Positions 35,486 through 43,838 of a stretch of 64,000 nucleotides of DNA are shown here, piece after piece. Numbering within the stretch: the stretch's first letter is position 1; every line of letters begins with the position of its first letter. Origin of the DNA: Chryseobacterium sp. OV279 (lineage in GTDB: Bacteria; Bacteroidota; Bacteroidia; Flavobacteriales; Weeksellaceae); assembly GCF_900128945.1 (NCBI RefSeq), contig NZ_FQUD01000006.1, positions 186,001 through 250,000 of the forward strand, in the 5' to 3' direction. The position numbers and the translations under genes are program-made. Under the pieces are notes generated by a model. It did no database searches. It was not told the origin of the DNA and saw only the letters and a program-made list of their open reading frames with translations.

Positions 35486-35856
35486 TGAACTACACCTACT
35501 CCAGAGAAGAAAAACTCAAGAAAAACACTGAGATTGCTTTACTTTTTGACAAAGGTAAATGGAGGACCTGTGGAAACCTAAGGATCATCATTCTGAAAGA
35601 TAAACCTAACCTGCAGGTAGACAGCCATAAATTTGGAGTTTCTGTTTCTAAAAGATATTTTAAGAAAGCGGTGCACAGAAATCGTGTCAAAAGGCTTTTA
35701 AGAGAATGCTACCGACTGAATAAGGATTTATTTAAAGAGGCTTTCGGAGAAAAAACACTGGCGATGATGTTTTGGGTTTCGCCTGAAATGCCGGATAAGT
35801 TTCAGGATGTGGAGGAGCAGTTTATTAAGCTGTGCCAGATGCAGAAGAGGTCTTGA
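35485..35856 (+). CDS. rnpA: Ribonuclease P protein component
   Basis: This 123-residue basic protein carries the RNR motif HRNRVKRLLRECYRLNK (near residues 71-87) and the opening YSREEKLKKNTEIALLFDKGK. It supports the RNase P RNA in tRNA 5' maturation. In many bacteria it sits next to rpmH; here it is coupled to tcdA by a TAATG overlap, with no rpmH in view. The region after it has no gene for 359 bases. Confidence 0.94.
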   Translation: MNYTYSREEKLKKNTEIALLFDKGKWRTCGNLRIIILKDKPNLQVDSHKFGVSVSKRYFKKAVHRNRVKRLLRECYRLNKDLFKEAFGEKTLAMMFWVSPEMPDKFQDVEEQFIKLCQMQKRS

Positions 35857-36215
35857 CAATGTAACAATGGAGCAGTGTAACAGTTTACCAATGAAATAAT
35901 GCGTAAAATGTGAGGCTTTTTATTTTTCCCACTGATTATACAGATTTCACTGAGGAAAACTGAAAACTGAGACTTGTTTTTGCTTAATGTTTTTTTATTT
36001 TTTCACCACGGATTACACAGATTTTCACAGATGGGAAGGGGGAAATAAATGTTCCTTCTCCAAAATATATCGGCCCTTTTTTCTGTCGCGATGCACGAAA
36101 TTTCATAAAGGAATTCGGGTATTTGTGTATTAAAAAAATGATAGAGGTTTAAATTTTTGTAAAAACTTGTATAGTTTTTGTAATTTTAGGGAAAACAATA
36201 AATCTGAAAATTAAA
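35857..36215. repeat. Repeat-rich intergenic stretch
   Basis: No gene here. 35857-35900 has a degenerate TGTAACA/CAATG repeat. Two imperfect copies of a CCACnGATTAnACAGATTTnCACnGA unit stand at 35928-35955 and 36005-36034. Such units are common between flavobacterial genes. The DUF4126 gene follows, with an AT-rich leader. Confidence 0.6.
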
Positions 36216-36818
36216 ATGTTAGATCATATTCCCTACCTTTCTTACGTCCTGAGTGCCTTTATCGGTATCGGACTGGCGGCGGCAACCGGCTTCAGAGTTT
36301 TTCTGCCGATGTTTGCGGTGAGCCTTGCTTCTTATTTCCACTGGATCCCGATGAATGAGCATTTTGAATGGCTTTCCGGGCTTCCTGCGCTTATTACGAC
36401 TGGTATTGCCACTATTGCTGAAATATTAACGTATTATATTCCTTTTGTCGATCATTTGCTGGACACGATCTCTGTTCCTCTGGCTACTGTAGCAGGTTCT
36501 GTTTTATTTGCCAGTCAGTTTGCGGATCTGGGAACTTTTCCACAGTGGGGCCTTGCACTGATTGCCGGGGGAGGAACTGCAGCTACGATAAGTTCGGGTT
36601 TTGCGGGGATACGGGCGGCTTCTACCGCCACAACAGGTGGTTTGGGGAATTCGGTGGTGGGAACTGCTGAAACAGCCGGAGCGGGCATCATGTCTGTACT
36701 GGCGATGGCTGCACCGGTGATTGCGGCTTTGTTTGCTGTTATTCTGATTATTCTGATCGTTGTTTTCGGCCGGAAAATATGGCGGAAATTCCGGAAAAAG
36801 AATGTGGAACCGCTTTAA
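36216..36818 (+). CDS. DUF4126-family membrane protein
   Basis: This 200-residue protein has four or five hydrophobic segments, the conserved opening LSYVLSAFIGIGLAAATGFRVFLPMFAVSL, the glycine-rich LALIAGGGTAATISSGFAGIRAAST stretch, and a basic tail (GRKIWRKFRKKNVEPL). These are features of DUF4126. Function is unknown. Its stop overlaps by 4 bases the stop of the convergent minus-strand gene (36815-37927), so no terminator fits between the two genes. Confidence 0.85.
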   Translation: MLDHIPYLSYVLSAFIGIGLAAATGFRVFLPMFAVSLASYFHWIPMNEHFEWLSGLPALITTGIATIAEILTYYIPFVDHLLDTISVPLATVAGSVLFASQFADLGTFPQWGLALIAGGGTAATISSGFAGIRAASTATTGGLGNSVVGTAETAGAGIMSVLAMAAPVIAALFAVILIILIVVFGRKIWRKFRKKNVEPL

Positions 36819-37927
36819 TCCTTACACGGAAGATTCGCTTTGGGACTATCTTTGAGAATGATTGAACGGACTCTTTCTATATTTTCTTTGGATTTCAAAA
36901 GGCAGTAGAATTTAAATACTTTTGTTAAAAGACCGATATCATTGTTGGGAATAAGGGCCTCAAATTTTTTCAGACTTTCTACAGCTTCTTTATTTTTTTT
37001 AAGCTCCTCATAATAGAACACACTTAGCAACAGTAATTTTGTCCTGTCTGTAGGAGCAAGTGTCTCTTTTCCATTATCATCCTCAATGGTTTCAAAAGCT
37101 TTTTCGGGATCTGTTCCAGCTGTGAGTTGTACTGTTTTATGGGTTTCCTCAAGGGCTTTTTCATTCTGCCCGGTCGCCATAAAGGACTGAATTTTAATAT
37201 TTTTATAGGTCAATATCTCAAAATCATCCAATTCTGTATTCTTCTCCGCTAAGTTGAGAACATTCAGAGTCTCTGCATATTTTTTCTTAGCAAAAAGAAG
37301 TTGAGCTTTGTTAAAAAGAGCCAGGCTGTTTTGAGGATCTGATGCAAGAATTTTGTTATTGATTTTTAAAGCATCTTCATTATTTCCGGACGATGTAAGG
37401 TTAGCTGCTTTATTCAGCTGAATATCTCTATTTTCGGCAGCAGTGGTGTTTCCTGAAAGGTATTTGGTCACCAAGGACTTAAATTCCTGTGACATGGCCT
37501 GATAATACTCAAGATACTTAACATCATAGAAAGAATTGGGTTTTCCGTCTGATTCAAGAAATTTTTCGAAATTATGGGTAATCAGTTCTACCTGAAACTC
37601 TCCTTTCACATAATGTATGGTAGCTGCGCAGGAGAAATTATAATTCCTGTCTTTTGTTTTATTTATTTTTTGAAAAATGACTACAGATTCTATTTTTTCA
37701 AATGAAGTAAAAGAAGATGATGATTCTTTCCAGTCTTTATTTTTAAACAGTGCTGCCCTTGGAATTTCAAGGAGTCTTGTGATCACGGTTTCTTCCTTAA
37801 GGTTCTTTGCAGGAAGTGTAAACTCATGAGTCAAAGTAGCTACAGGAAATACTTCACCCGGATTTACCTGTCCCGAAGCAAAGGAGAAACAAGCAAGCAA
37901 AAAAATACAGACTAAACGTGCAATCAT
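36815..37927 (-). CDS. Exported protein with TPR-like repeats
   Basis: This 370-residue protein has a signal peptide (MIARLVCIFLLACFSFASGQ), an N-terminal unassigned domain, and TPR-like repeats in the second half (ALKINNKILASDPQNSLALFNKAQLLFAKKKYAETLNVLNLAEK). It starts right after the stop of the large acidic TPR gene upstream, with no gap, so the two are co-transcribed at the end of the miaB-lptE operon. No enzymatic motif is visible; it is probably a periplasmic scaffold. Confidence 0.75.
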   Translation of the reverse strand: MIARLVCIFLLACFSFASGQVNPGEVFPVATLTHEFTLPAKNLKEETVITRLLEIPRAALFKNKDWKESSSSFTSFEKIESVVIFQKINKTKDRNYNFSCAATIHYVKGEFQVELITHNFEKFLESDGKPNSFYDVKYLEYYQAMSQEFKSLVTKYLSGNTTAAENRDIQLNKAANLTSSGNNEDALKINNKILASDPQNSLALFNKAQLLFAKKKYAETLNVLNLAEKNTELDDFEILTYKNIKIQSFMATGQNEKALEETHKTVQLTAGTDPEKAFETIEDDNGKETLAPTDRTKLLLLSVFYYEELKKNKEAVESLKKFEALIPNNDIGLLTKVFKFYCLLKSKENIERVRSIILKDSPKANLPCKD

Positions 37928-40006
37928 TTATTTTCCGCTTTTGATGATATTCACCTCTTCGATTCTGCTGTTGAAATAAGCAACTCTTTCAGGATATTTT
38001 TTCTTTAAAATCCCAAAGGCTTTAATCGCTTTTGAATATAGTTTTTGTTCCAGATACAGATTGGCCAGTGTTTCTGTCATCAGGTGAGAAATATCATCGT
38101 TCTTTTCTCTGACAACATAGGTGCTTTCGTCTCTTAACTGACTGATCTTAGGATTGTTTTCGATAAAGGCTTCAATAACCTTTTCCTGAATAGGGATTAT
38201 TTCTTCTTCTTCTACCTCTTCTTTCTGTGCAACAACCTCTTCTTCTGCCGGTCTGTCTATTTTAAGCCAGCTCTGCCATGTATTGATAAAACCGGGAACA
38301 TTGCTGTCAGATGGCGTCTGTGCAGTACTTTGAGCTTTAACTTCCTGAACAGACTCTTCTGCCTGTATGTTTTCTTTTTCTCTTTTTTCTACGGATAAAC
38401 TTGAGATATCTGAACCGAAGAAAGAAACATTCATCACGGGAGCTTCTTCTCCTTTAGGTGTTTTTGTTTCAGTAACTTCTTCAGAGGCTTTACCATCTGT
38501 ATGCTGTTCTTCTGTCGTTTCAGGCGTTTCTTCTGCAGCAGGTGCAACTTGCTCTTCTGAAACTGTTTCAGCTTCTTTTTGAGGCACTTCAACTGTTTCT
38601 GCAGGAACTTCTTCCGGCTTCTCTTCTACAGCAGTGATTTCTTCTTGTTTTGGAGCTTCAGTTTTGGGAGCGGGAACTGTTTGTTCTTTGGAAATCATAG
38701 AATCCGGTACATTAGATTCCAGGCTCATCGGTTTCCATGCGGAGACTTCCTGAGCGACGATCTTCTGTTCTTCCGGTTTTTCTACTGTTACTTCCGGCTC
38801 TTCGTTTTGTATAGGCTGTTCTTTGGTCTCTTCTTCTTTTTCAGGAGCAGATTCCTCAGTCGTTTTCGGTTCTTCTTTTTCAGTGGACCAGAAGTGGAAA
38901 TTCTGGGTCTCGGCAAAACTGATCTCGTGGTCGGCAGTTTCAGGTTCCTCATTGTCAACCTTTGGAGCTGACTGAGCTTCTTTCATTTTCTTTTCTACCT
39001 CTTCGATCAGGCGTCTCATTTCTTCCTCATGCTTATTCACATTCGGTTTAGAGACTTCCGGAGCTACCGCTTCATCATCACTGTTTGCCTGGATTTTAAC
39101 GTCCGGCAGGAATTCATCCATTCCGTGGAAACTGATTTCCGCATGCGGTTCCTCTATATTTTCAACTTCATCAATGATTTCAGAGTCATGCTCTGCTTCA
39201 ATGGCTAAAGGTTCTTCAATAGTTTCTTTCTGTTCTTCCTCCTCAGTAACTGCCGTTTCCGGCATTATTGCTTCTACTTCATGGAAACTTACTTCTTCCT
39301 CATTATCGACTTCCTGTTCTTCAGCAGGTTCATCGATTTGATCTTCATCAATAATCAATTCAGGCGTGAATTCTACTCCGGCTTCTGAATCTTCTGACGG
39401 CTCATTATTTTCTGCTTCTACTTCCTGTACAGGTTCTTCCTTAAGATTTTCTGTAACAGGTTCTGTTTTTTGAGTCACGATTACCCCTGATTCCAGTGTG
39501 GATTCAAGATCTATGACTTCGGAATGGGTTTCTTCCAGGAAGTTTTCTTCTCCTTCAAAAAGAATTCTGTTTCTCTCCCCATTCACATGGATATGTTTGA
39601 TCTCCTGAACAGGCGGTATCATAGAGGCCACTGCCTCATACTGATCCTGCTTTTTATCGGAAGGCTCTTCTCTTTTTATAGGAAAAGCTTTGTCTTTATA
39701 GGAATATTTCACGGCCTTTTCTGTGGTTTTGGAAGGCTGTTTTTCTTCTGCCGTTTCTGGTTTCGGTTCACGCTGGATCTTCCCGTTGATCAGCTGATAA
39801 AGAAGTTTTTTATCGGTGGTATAGGCCGCCGTTGTAGAAAGTTCTTTCTGATAGTTTTCTTTATCATAAAGGTGTACCCCAAACAAATGAAGTGCCCTGA
39901 TGTTCTGAACATAAGGAAAAGCATAGATTTCTTCTTTCAAAAGACCGAGATCTTCTGACTGAATATTTTTGGGGTTCTTTAATAATTCTAAAACTCTGGG
40001 ATTCAT
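37928..40006 (-). CDS. Large acidic protein with TPR end and SFH-motif repeats
   Basis: This 692-residue protein has no signal peptide. Residues 1-80 are a folded domain (AFPYVQNIRALHLFGVHLYDKENYQ). Residues 80-600 are extremely Glu/Pro/Ala/Val-rich and likely disordered, but carry three copies of a short motif of the form E(V/I)SFHxxxxxMPE/LPD near residues 238-251, 290-303 and 361-374, and a looser MNVSFFGSDISS. The C-terminus (about 620-692) is a TPR-like bundle, LMTETLANLYLEQKLYSKAIKAF. It lies just downstream of lptE. I do not recognise a family; it may be a cytoplasmic assembly scaffold. Confidence 0.75.
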   Translation of the reverse strand: MNPRVLELLKNPKNIQSEDLGLLKEEIYAFPYVQNIRALHLFGVHLYDKENYQKELSTTAAYTTDKKLLYQLINGKIQREPKPETAEEKQPSKTTEKAVKYSYKDKAFPIKREEPSDKKQDQYEAVASMIPPVQEIKHIHVNGERNRILFEGEENFLEETHSEVIDLESTLESGVIVTQKTEPVTENLKEEPVQEVEAENNEPSEDSEAGVEFTPELIIDEDQIDEPAEEQEVDNEEEVSFHEVEAIMPETAVTEEEEQKETIEEPLAIEAEHDSEIIDEVENIEEPHAEISFHGMDEFLPDVKIQANSDDEAVAPEVSKPNVNKHEEEMRRLIEEVEKKMKEAQSAPKVDNEEPETADHEISFAETQNFHFWSTEKEEPKTTEESAPEKEEETKEQPIQNEEPEVTVEKPEEQKIVAQEVSAWKPMSLESNVPDSMISKEQTVPAPKTEAPKQEEITAVEEKPEEVPAETVEVPQKEAETVSEEQVAPAAEETPETTEEQHTDGKASEEVTETKTPKGEEAPVMNVSFFGSDISSLSVEKREKENIQAEESVQEVKAQSTAQTPSDSNVPGFINTWQSWLKIDRPAEEEVVAQKEEVEEEEIIPIQEKVIEAFIENNPKISQLRDESTYVVREKNDDISHLMTETLANLYLEQKLYSKAIKAFGILKKKYPERVAYFNSRIEEVNIIKSGK

Positions 40007-40007
40007 C

Positions 40008-40529
40008 TTACCAATTGGCTACAATATCGTTAAATATCTTGTTAATAATTCTGTCTGTCACCAGCTTCACCTGGGAAGCCTCTATCTGACTCTGCGTCAG
40101 GTCACTGTTGAAAACCGCTTCATCCGTATAGGTCCTGTCGAAACTGGAATCTGGATGTATTTTGTTTTCATAGTGTACTTTTACACTGATCGTCAGTTTG
40201 CTCTGTGCCTGCTGTACTATACCGCCAGAAGGGTTCTGCGTGGTATTGGAGCTGATTGTAGTAGGTGAGAATCCGTAGTCGGAAATTTCACCTTCTATCA
40301 AAATATCAGGATTTGATTTTGTTCCTTTCAAAGTAGTTCTCTGCAGGAATCTGTTTTGGATATCCGTAGAAAACTGCTGGGAAAGTGTGGGGTTCACAAG
40401 GGCTGCATTATTGGGAAATTCATTGATCTGAACGGTCTTTTCATCCGTCAGTGAAGATCCTGTAAATGAGTAACACTGATGAAACAGCGAAAGAATGACA
40501 AACCCGAATATTATTTTTAATTTACTCAT
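40008..40529 (-). CDS. lptE: LPS assembly lipoprotein LptE
   Basis: This 173-residue lipoprotein (lipobox LFHQC, Cys near residue 19) has the opening SFTGSSLTDEKTVQINEFPNNAALVNPTLSQQF and the RTTLKGT/DILIEGEI stretches of Bacteroidota LptE (LPS-assembly lipoprotein). It plugs LptD in the outer membrane. Its first bases overlap the membrane protein gene upstream by 4 bases, and the next gene starts 1 base after its stop, so it is tightly packed in the operon. Confidence 0.88.
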   Translation of the reverse strand: MSKLKIIFGFVILSLFHQCYSFTGSSLTDEKTVQINEFPNNAALVNPTLSQQFSTDIQNRFLQRTTLKGTKSNPDILIEGEISDYGFSPTTISSNTTQNPSGGIVQQAQSKLTISVKVHYENKIHPDSSFDRTYTDEAVFNSDLTQSQIEASQVKLVTDRIINKIFNDIVANW

Positions 40530-41218
40530 ACCATTTTTTGATTTAAAGACTCCAAAACATCTTTATAAGCAGCATACTTAATGCAGATTCCCAAAGGTAT
40601 AGAAAACAGGATTCCTATTCCGCATGCGATGATTCCAAGCTGGGATATAAAGCCTACTACAATTGAGAACAAAAGGATCATAAAAAAGTTTTTCTTGGCA
40701 ATTTTCCAGGAAAGTCTGTACGCCTCTCTTACGCTTGTGATTCTGTACAGCGAGATCAAAGGCTGTATAAAATACATGGATATAGAAAGAATTACGAAAA
40801 ATATCATAATCAGCATCATCCACAATCCCATTCCACCTGCCAGTAAGGCTGCACCGGTATCTGATACCTGTCCACCTTCATTATCGGCAGCAATCAAAAA
40901 CGGGACTAGTATAAATTGTATCGGAATCATGGCCACAATACATATCGCGAAAATAAGCAGAAACAATTTCAGATACACTACGAAATCCGTAAAGTCGAAA
41001 ATATCTCCTGCCGAAACCTGCTGACCTTCATCTACTTTTTTGCAGATCTTATAGAAGTTACCCAGTCCAAGAATCCCACAGAAAGGGATAAAGCTTATGA
41101 CAAACAGGAGCAGCGTAGCTACAATGAAGCCACCAATATCTTTTTTGAACAGATCTGTTCCCCGGGATACATATTTCCCGATATTAAAATCATAATCTTT
41201 TACTTCTAAATTCTTCAT
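40526..41218 (-). CDS. Multi-spanning membrane protein of unknown function
   Basis: This 230-residue protein has about six hydrophobic segments; the loop after helix three holds AADNEGGQVSDTGAAL, and the motif ITSVREAYRLSWKIAKKNFF resembles membrane domains of the glycerophosphodiesterase-like/DUF975 type. It sits between the sigma-54 regulator and lptE, 4-base overlap with lptE. The role may be in envelope assembly, but this is inference from context only. Confidence 0.75.
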   Translation of the reverse strand: MKNLEVKDYDFNIGKYVSRGTDLFKKDIGGFIVATLLLFVISFIPFCGILGLGNFYKICKKVDEGQQVSAGDIFDFTDFVVYLKLFLLIFAICIVAMIPIQFILVPFLIAADNEGGQVSDTGAALLAGGMGLWMMLIMIFFVILSISMYFIQPLISLYRITSVREAYRLSWKIAKKNFFMILLFSIVVGFISQLGIIACGIGILFSIPLGICIKYAAYKDVLESLNQKMV

Positions 41219-41227
41219 TCCTGTGTA

Positions 41228-42514
41228 TTAGTCTTCTAAGTTATATTGTTTTATTTTTCTGTATAATGTTCTCTGTGAAATACCAAGCTCGTCCGCAGCT
41301 CTGTTTCTACGCCCTTTATGCTTCTCTAACGCTTTGATAATTAAATCTTTTTCATTATTCTGAAGCGATAAAGATTCCGGTCTGTTCTCTTCTATTTCTA
41401 TATCTTCAATATCTTCGTAGCTGTCATCAGCATTTGAAATAATGGTTGGCGAAGTCTGTACCACCGGCGATTTATCTTCGAAATAGAGCAGTGAATTCTG
41501 TGCTACAGGCTGGTTCTGTTCTGCAGAATAAATCCTGTTGATCAGGTTTTTTTCCTGGTTGCTCAGATCAGCGGTTCCTTTGTTTTTGATCAGTTCTGAA
41601 GTTAGCGATTTTAAATCATTAATATCACTTCTCATATCGAAGAGAATTTTATACATGATTTCTCTTTCGCTTCCGAAATCACTCTGCTTCTGGGAGTTCT
41701 GAGTATTGACCACCATCGGAAGATGAGTTTCCATAGGAATATATTCAGCGAGTTTCTCCACTGTTATTTCGCGGTTTCTTTCCACCACGGTCATCTGCTC
41801 TACCAGATTTCTTAACTGACGGATGTTTCCCGGGAACGTATAATTTTCAATATAATGAACAGCACTAGGCTCAAGCTGCAGTTCCGGCATTCTGTATTTT
41901 TCTGCAAAATCTATAGAAAACTTCCTGAATAACAGGTGAATATCTCCCTTTCTTTCTCTCAAAGGAGGCATATCGATCTGAACGGTATTTAAACGGTAGA
42001 ATAAATCCTCACGGAATCTTCCGTCGTGAATGGCCTTCATCATATTGACGTTCGTAGCCGCCACAATTCTCACATTGGTTTTCTGTACCTGTGAAGAACC
42101 CACTTTCATAAATTCACCACTTTCCAGAACTCTTAAAAGACGAACCTGGGTCTGAAGAGGAAGTTCTCCCACCTCATCTAAGAATATAGTTCCACCGTCT
42201 GCCACTTCAAAATAACCTTTTCTGGTCGCTGTAGCTCCGGTAAATGCACCTTTTTCGTGCCCGAAAAGCTCAGAATCTATCGTTCCTTCCGGAATCGCTC
42301 CACAGTTGACGACGATATAAGGCTGATGTTTTCTTTTGGATTCTGAATGGATGATTTTCGGGATAAATTCTTTCCCTACTCCACTTTCTCCGATGACCAG
42401 AACGGAAATATCTGTAGGTGCCACCTGAATTGATTTTTCCAGAGCCCTGTTCAGTGCAGGAAAGTTTCCGATGATTCCAAAGCGGTTTTTTATGTTTTGT
42501 AAGTCGTTGCTCAT
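41228..42514 (-). CDS. Sigma-54-dependent enhancer-binding regulator, no receiver domain
   Basis: This 428-residue protein is an AAA+ activator of sigma-54 RNA polymerase. Walker A is GESGVGKEFIPKIIH (near residue 43), the sigma-54 contact loop is GAFTGAT, Walker B is GGTIFLDEVGELP, and the C-terminal helix-turn-helix is RNRAADELGISQRTLYRKIKQ. There is no N-terminal receiver or GAF domain; about 20 residues precede the AAA+ part, so it may be constitutively active or controlled by partner binding. It is in the miaB-lptE operon, a common flavobacterial arrangement. Targets unknown. Confidence 0.93.
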   Translation of the reverse strand: MSNDLQNIKNRFGIIGNFPALNRALEKSIQVAPTDISVLVIGESGVGKEFIPKIIHSESKRKHQPYIVVNCGAIPEGTIDSELFGHEKGAFTGATATRKGYFEVADGGTIFLDEVGELPLQTQVRLLRVLESGEFMKVGSSQVQKTNVRIVAATNVNMMKAIHDGRFREDLFYRLNTVQIDMPPLRERKGDIHLLFRKFSIDFAEKYRMPELQLEPSAVHYIENYTFPGNIRQLRNLVEQMTVVERNREITVEKLAEYIPMETHLPMVVNTQNSQKQSDFGSEREIMYKILFDMRSDINDLKSLTSELIKNKGTADLSNQEKNLINRIYSAEQNQPVAQNSLLYFEDKSPVVQTSPTIISNADDSYEDIEDIEIEENRPESLSLQNNEKDLIIKALEKHKGRRNRAADELGISQRTLYRKIKQYNLED

Positions 42515-42547
42515 AAGTAAATTTTTGATTATTGATTTAATAATAAT

Positions 42548-43345
42548 CTACAGGGCCTCAATCTGTTTCCTGTAGACTTTGTTAAAGTGATGAGTGTAGA
42601 CATCTTTCATGGTCTTGCCTTCATCATAAGTCCTTAATGCTAAGGTTTTTAAATCCAAATAATCTTTGTTTCTGATCTTAGAAACTTTACTTTTAAAATA
42701 TATATTCTCCGCAAAGTCGTATTCTTTGCTCTGTTTTTCAAAATTTTCTGAAGCTTTGTCGTATCTGCCCAGCTCGAAATAGGTCACTCCCAGCTGGTAA
42801 TGGTCATACATGCCTTTGAAATAACCTTTTGACAATAAAGCTTTTTCAATGATGGCTGCGGCTTTTTCTTTCTGCCCCAAAGCACTGTAAGCCATGGCTT
42901 TCACCACTTCCAGGTGATAATCTCCGTTTAAAGATCTTCCTAAGTCTTCAGGATAGTATTTTTTTAATGCTTCTAAATCCAGAACAGCTCCGTTGTAATC
43001 GCGCAGAAACTGTAATTTACACCAGCCTCTGTAGCCCAGATGCATCTTAGGATCTACGGCAACCGCTTTATCAATAAGGACTTTCCAGGTTACAAAATCT
43101 CCATTCTTAAGATATGGAACGGCTTTTTCCATATAGGAATTGGAGAAATCGGGGCACAATCCGATGGCTTTATCAAAAGCTTCCTGAGATTCCCTGCTGC
43201 CCTGTCTGTCCGAAGCCCAGTTGTATAACTCACAAGCTTTTTTGCAGTTCTCACCCTCTACTGCGTTACAGTTGACCTGCGCAATAGTATTGGTGTAAAC
43301 GATAAGCATCAAAAAGCTAAGGTAATACCTCTGAAACTTTTCCAT
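42548..43345 (-). CDS. Exported TPR-like protein
   Basis: This 265-residue protein has a signal peptide (MEKFQRYYLSFLMLIVYTNTIAQ) and TPR-like repeats: ALGQKEKAAAIIEKALL and LGVTYFELGRYDKASENFEKQ. Cysteines in NCNAVEGENCKKACELYNW lie just after the signal peptide. The longest frame begins at TTG 43351; ATG 43345 is better. Its start overlaps the upstream lipoprotein gene by 29 bases. Probably periplasmic; function unknown. Confidence 0.75.
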   Translation of the reverse strand: MEKFQRYYLSFLMLIVYTNTIAQVNCNAVEGENCKKACELYNWASDRQGSRESQEAFDKAIGLCPDFSNSYMEKAVPYLKNGDFVTWKVLIDKAVAVDPKMHLGYRGWCKLQFLRDYNGAVLDLEALKKYYPEDLGRSLNGDYHLEVVKAMAYSALGQKEKAAAIIEKALLSKGYFKGMYDHYQLGVTYFELGRYDKASENFEKQSKEYDFAENIYFKSKVSKIRNKDYLDLKTLALRTYDEGKTMKDVYTHHFNKVYRKQIEAL

Positions 43346-43829
43346 TTTCAATTTTATAGGTTAAATACTGATAATAGCCTACTTTAAAACCTTTTATCTC
43401 TTTCGGGATCCAGCCGTCCAGAGATTTTGTAAACCTCAGCAAACGGTCTCCCAGTTCTTTATCTAAAACTGTTTCTTTAAGTTCTGCATTCATTTGCTGA
43501 ACTCTGAACAGTCCTGTTTTTCCTTCACAATTTACTAAAAATCTTACGGTAATATACCCGTTCATTTTAGTTTCGGAAGATATTTTTTCTTTTTCCAGTT
43601 TTTCTGTAATGGCGATTTTCTCTCCTTTATAGTCAAACTCTTTTGATCCCTGATAATACTGAAGATTGACCAGCTTTTCCGTGGTGCATCTTTTAAATGC
43701 AGGATCATCCAGTTTTTCATCAAATTCAATATCTCCAACGGTTAAAGGATATTTGCTCATGCTTTTTTCCGTCTGACATGACATCAGCACAAAAGAAAAT
43801 AATGCAAAAAAACAAACCGCTTTGATCAA
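43317..43829 (-). CDS. Small lipoprotein with TonB_C-like fold
   Basis: This 170-residue protein has lipobox FVLMSC (Cys near residue 18). The second half (YITVRFLVNCEGKTGLFRVQQM) resembles the C-terminal domain of TonB-like energy transducers but lacks the proline-rich arm and membrane anchor, so it is not a true TonB. The only possible start near the miaB stop is TTG 43829 (9 bases away), an unusual start codon; no ATG before the lipobox exists. It overlaps the next gene by 29 bases. Two similar exported proteins lie at 45391 and 46249. Confidence 0.65.
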   Translation of the reverse strand: MIKAVCFFALFSFVLMSCQTEKSMSKYPLTVGDIEFDEKLDDPAFKRCTTEKLVNLQYYQGSKEFDYKGEKIAITEKLEKEKISSETKMNGYITVRFLVNCEGKTGLFRVQQMNAELKETVLDKELGDRLLRFTKSLDGWIPKEIKGFKVGYYQYLTYKIENGKVSEVLP

Positions 43830-43838
43830 GATCTCAAA

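Noticed and set aside
38367..39958. Plus-strand Phe- and Ser-rich ORFs opposite the acidic TPR protein
   Set aside because: Glu-rich codons (GAA/GAG) read as TTC/CTC on the other strand, so long Phe/Ser frames are expected by composition.
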